A DNA stretch of 7,563 nucleotides from an uncultured Clostridia bacterium (lineage in GTDB: Bacteria; Bacillota; Clostridia; Christensenellales; Aristaeellaceae). Below are positions 5,359 to 7,563 of this stretch, in pieces (position 1 is the stretch's first letter; each line of letters begins with the position of its first letter). The translations under genes were made by a program, and so were the position numbers. A model generated the notes under the pieces. That model was not told the DNA's origin. It ran no database searches and worked only from the letters and a program-made list of their open reading frames with translations. The stretch is from assembly GCA_946615785.1 (NCBI GenBank), contig CAMOIA010000073.1:1-7563 (forward strand), written 5' to 3'.

Positions 5359-7386
5359 ATGAGATTTGAAATCACTGACAATGCGCTTGTCTGCAGGCGC
5401 CGCGGCGAAACGCTGCGCATCGAGCCCTGGGGCCGGGACAGTCTGCGCGTGCGCGCGGCCATGGGAATGGATGTCCTGGACATCCCCTGGGCGCTGACGG
5501 AAACAGTTGAAAAGCCGCAGGCAAAAATCAGCGTATATGAAGTGGATCACTGGGCCGGGGACGGCACCATCGACAAGCGTCCGGAAGCGTCCATTGAAAA
5601 CGGCCGCGTAAAGGCCGTGGTCAATTTCGCGGGCGTCGTCACGTACCTGCGCGACGGCAAAAAAATCCTGCGGGAATATTACCGCAGCTATGACGGCACC
5701 ATCGTCAAAACCAGCCGCTGCCTGAAGGTTGTGAACCGCGAATGGAAAGGCGTGCAGGGCGGAAGCGAATACGCCCTCACCGTCCGCTTTGACGCGAACG
5801 AAGGCGAAAAGCTGTACGGCATGGGCCAGTACCAGCAGAAGGACCTGGACCTGAAGGGCTGCACGCTGGAACTGTGCCACCGCAACAGCCAGATCAGCAT
5901 CCCCTTCGCCGTTTCCAGCCTCGGCTACGGTTTCCTGTGGAACAATCCCGCGGTCGGATCGGTAACGTTCGCGAAAAACCTGACCGAATGGAAAGCCAAT
6001 TCCACAAAGCAGATGGATATTTTCATCACCTGCGGCGACGGGCCGAAGGATATCCTGCGCAATTTCACCGCTGCGGTCGGCCGCGCGCCCATGTTCCCGG
6101 AGGACCGGATGGGCCTGTGGCAGTGCAAGCTGCGTTACCGCACCCAGGAAGAAGTGCTTTCCGTCGCGCGTGCCTATCAGAAAGAGGGCATCCATATCGA
6201 CCAGATCGTGATCGACTTTTTCCACTGGCCCTACCAGGGCGACTGGCGCTTTGATGCAAAGTACTGGCCGGACCCGAAGGCCATGTGTGACGAACTGCAC
6301 GAAATGGGCATAAAGGTCATCGTGTCCGTATGGCCGAGCGTGGACCGCAAGAGCGAAAACTTCGGCGAAATGGAAGAACGCGGCCTGCTCATGCGCACCG
6401 AGCGTGGCGCGGCGCAGACCTACGACTATCAGGGCGACTGCGTGGAAATCGACCCCTTCAACCCGGAAACCCGCAAATACATCTGGGAAAAATGCAAGCA
6501 GAACTATTTCGACTACGGCATCGACGGCTTCTGGCTGGACAATTCCGAGCCCGATCTGGGCGTGTACGATTTTGAAAACTACCGTTACCAGGCCGGCCCT
6601 GCGCTGAGCTGCTCCTGTATGTATCCGCAGTGGTATTCCCGCGCCTTCTTTGACGGCATGAAAGCCGAAGGCGTGAAGGACGTCGTGAACCTGCTTAGGT
6701 GCGGCTGGGCCGGAAGCCAGAAATACGGAAACGTCATCTGGTCCGGCGACGTGCCGAGCACCTTTGAAAGCTTCCGCGAACAGCTGCAGTGCGGCCTCAA
6801 CATGGGCCTTGCCGGCATTCCCTGGTGGACGACGGACATCGGCGGCTTCATGACCGACGACGTGAACGATCCCGATTTCCGGCAGCTTCTGATCCGCTGG
6901 TACGAGTTCGCGGTGTACAGCGCGGTTTTGCGCATGCACGGCGACCGCGGCCCTTACAACATTCCCCCGCTGGATACCCGCGATTTCGGCGGCGGCTACC
7001 TGCACACCGGCCAGAACAACGAGCTTTGGTCCTACGGCGAGGAAAATTACGCCATCATGCGCAAGTATTATGAAAAGCGCATCGCCATGAAGCCCTACAT
7101 CGCCTCCCTGTACAAAGAAGCGCACGAAAACGGCAGCCCCATCATCCGCCCCATGTTCTACGAATTCCCGTCCGATCCCGCCTGCTGGGGGCTTGAAGAC
7201 CAGTACATGTTCGGCCCGGAATGCCTTGTGGCCCCCATCTTTGAAAAGGACCAGTTCGAACGCGACGTCTATCTGCCCGAGGGCAAATGGGTTCGCGAAG
7301 GCACCGAAGAAGTGATCGAGGGCGGAAAACACATCCGTGTCAAAGCGCCCATCGACGATATGCCCGTCTTCTGGAAACAACAATAA
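5359..7386 (+). CDS. Glycoside hydrolase family 31 enzyme, probable alpha-xylosidase (alpha-glucosidase possible)
   Basis: Retaining alpha-glycosidase of 675 residues with no signal peptide, so cytoplasmic. It has an N-terminal beta-sandwich (about 1-240, including KLYGMGQYQQK at 152-161 and LGYGFLWNNP at 188-197), a (beta/alpha)8 barrel (about 245-560) and a short C-terminal beta region. The nucleophile is D394 in DGFWLDNSEPD and the general acid is D464 in VIWSGDVPS; LAGIPWWTTDIGGF and MHGDRGPY are further family landmarks. WLD-x-SEPD resembles the WLDA(S/T)EP form of alpha-xylosidases rather than the WNDMNEP form of typical alpha-glucosidases. The xylulokinase gene 12 nt downstream supports xylose release. 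The start is set by GGAGG (5348-5352), 6 nt upstream and 15 nt after the GH94 stop. At 675 residues it is shorter than YicI-type alpha-xylosidases (about 770), so it probably lacks the extra C-terminal domain. Family assignment is firm; substrate is inferred. Confidence 0.9.
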   Translation: MRFEITDNALVCRRRGETLRIEPWGRDSLRVRAAMGMDVLDIPWALTETVEKPQAKISVYEVDHWAGDGTIDKRPEASIENGRVKAVVNFAGVVTYLRDGKKILREYYRSYDGTIVKTSRCLKVVNREWKGVQGGSEYALTVRFDANEGEKLYGMGQYQQKDLDLKGCTLELCHRNSQISIPFAVSSLGYGFLWNNPAVGSVTFAKNLTEWKANSTKQMDIFITCGDGPKDILRNFTAAVGRAPMFPEDRMGLWQCKLRYRTQEEVLSVARAYQKEGIHIDQIVIDFFHWPYQGDWRFDAKYWPDPKAMCDELHEMGIKVIVSVWPSVDRKSENFGEMEERGLLMRTERGAAQTYDYQGDCVEIDPFNPETRKYIWEKCKQNYFDYGIDGFWLDNSEPDLGVYDFENYRYQAGPALSCSCMYPQWYSRAFFDGMKAEGVKDVVNLLRCGWAGSQKYGNVIWSGDVPSTFESFREQLQCGLNMGLAGIPWWTTDIGGFMTDDVNDPDFRQLLIRWYEFAVYSAVLRMHGDRGPYNIPPLDTRDFGGGYLHTGQNNELWSYGEENYAIMRKYYEKRIAMKPYIASLYKEAHENGSPIIRPMFYEFPSDPACWGLEDQYMFGPECLVAPIFEKDQFERDVYLPEGKWVREGTEEVIEGGKHIRVKAPIDDMPVFWKQQ

Positions 7387-7398
7387 GGAGGGTTCACC

Positions 7399-7563
7399 AT
7401 GCTCTACATCGGTGTTGATCTCGGTACCTCGGCGGTAAAACTGCTGCTGGTCAACGATCAGGGCGACATCCTGAACGAGGTCTCCAAATCCTATCCCATC
7501 GCCTTCCCACAGCCCGGCTGGACCGAGCAGGATCCGCAGGCGTGGAGGGATGCCGTGATGTGC
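7399..7563 (+). CDS. xylB: Xylulokinase, FGGY family (N-terminal 55 residues; cut off by window edge)
   Basis: Start of a sugar kinase that phosphorylates D-xylulose with ATP to xylulose 5-phosphate, which enters the pentose phosphate pathway. The visible residues begin LYIGVDLGTSAVKLLLVND, the FGGY nucleotide phosphate-binding loop, followed by YPIAFPQPGWTEQDPQAW, which closely follows XylB proteins. About 450 further residues are expected beyond the right edge. A TAAGGAGGG site (7384-7392) includes the GH31 stop codon and lies 6 nt before ATG 7399, so translation is likely coupled and the genes co-transcribed. Its presence beside GH31 argues that xylose is released by this operon. Another FGGY kinase (for example for ribulose or gluconate) is less likely, but the diagnostic C-terminal half is not visible. 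Confidence 0.88.
   Translation, partial: MLYIGVDLGTSAVKLLLVNDQGDILNEVSKSYPIAFPQPGWTEQDPQAWRDAVMC

Noticed and set aside
3568..7383. Very long minus-strand open frame (1271 codons) antisense to GH94 and GH31
   Set aside because: It is codon-aligned with two clearly real genes, starts at a TTG without a good ribosome binding site, has a low-complexity His/Ala/Val/Asp-rich composition typical of antisense GC-rich DNA, and is explained by avoidance of TTA, CTA and TCA in the sense genes.

Overview
The window looks like an oligosaccharide-utilisation locus from a GC-rich member of the Clostridia (Bacillota), probably from a gut, rumen or other plant-fibre habitat. This rests on strong AGGAGG-type ribosome binding sites before almost every gene, an LplB/LplC-type sugar ABC permease pair, a LacI-family regulator, and a GH94 enzyme that closely resembles clostridial cellobiose phosphorylases. 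The genus cannot be read from the sequence.

Layout: positions 1-2640 hold a leftward unit. In transcription order it is a LacI-family repressor (2640 to 1618), an LplB-type permease (1553 to 627) and an LplC-type permease (608 to beyond the left edge). Positions 2641-2910 are a divergent control region. Positions 2911-7563 hold a rightward operon: a GH94 cellobiose phosphorylase (2911-5343), a compact GH31 enzyme of the alpha-xylosidase/alpha-glucosidase type (5359-7386), and the first 55 codons of a xylulokinase (from 7399 to beyond the right edge). Gaps between the rightward genes are 15 and 12 nt.

How the genes may work together: the permeases would import an oligosaccharide, GH31 would remove alpha-linked xylose, GH94 would split the cellobiose unit with phosphate into glucose 1-phosphate and glucose, and the kinase would send xylulose (from xylose) into the pentose phosphate pathway. 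Xyloglucan fragments fit this set best, but that is inference; no isomerase, beta-galactosidase, solute-binding protein or ATPase lies inside the window.

The best new observation is in the control region. Two 14-bp pseudo-palindromes centred on CG (2693-2706 and 2879-2892) match at 12 of 14 positions, one beside each divergent transcription unit. The first overlaps the predicted start point of a very good sigma-A promoter for the repressor; the second lies in the leader of the GH94 operon just before its ribosome binding site. They are strong candidates for the operator of the LacI-family protein. I saw no RNA genes, CRISPR arrays, mobile elements or convincing terminators. Apart from this regulatory detail, the window is a fairly ordinary sugar-catabolism locus.
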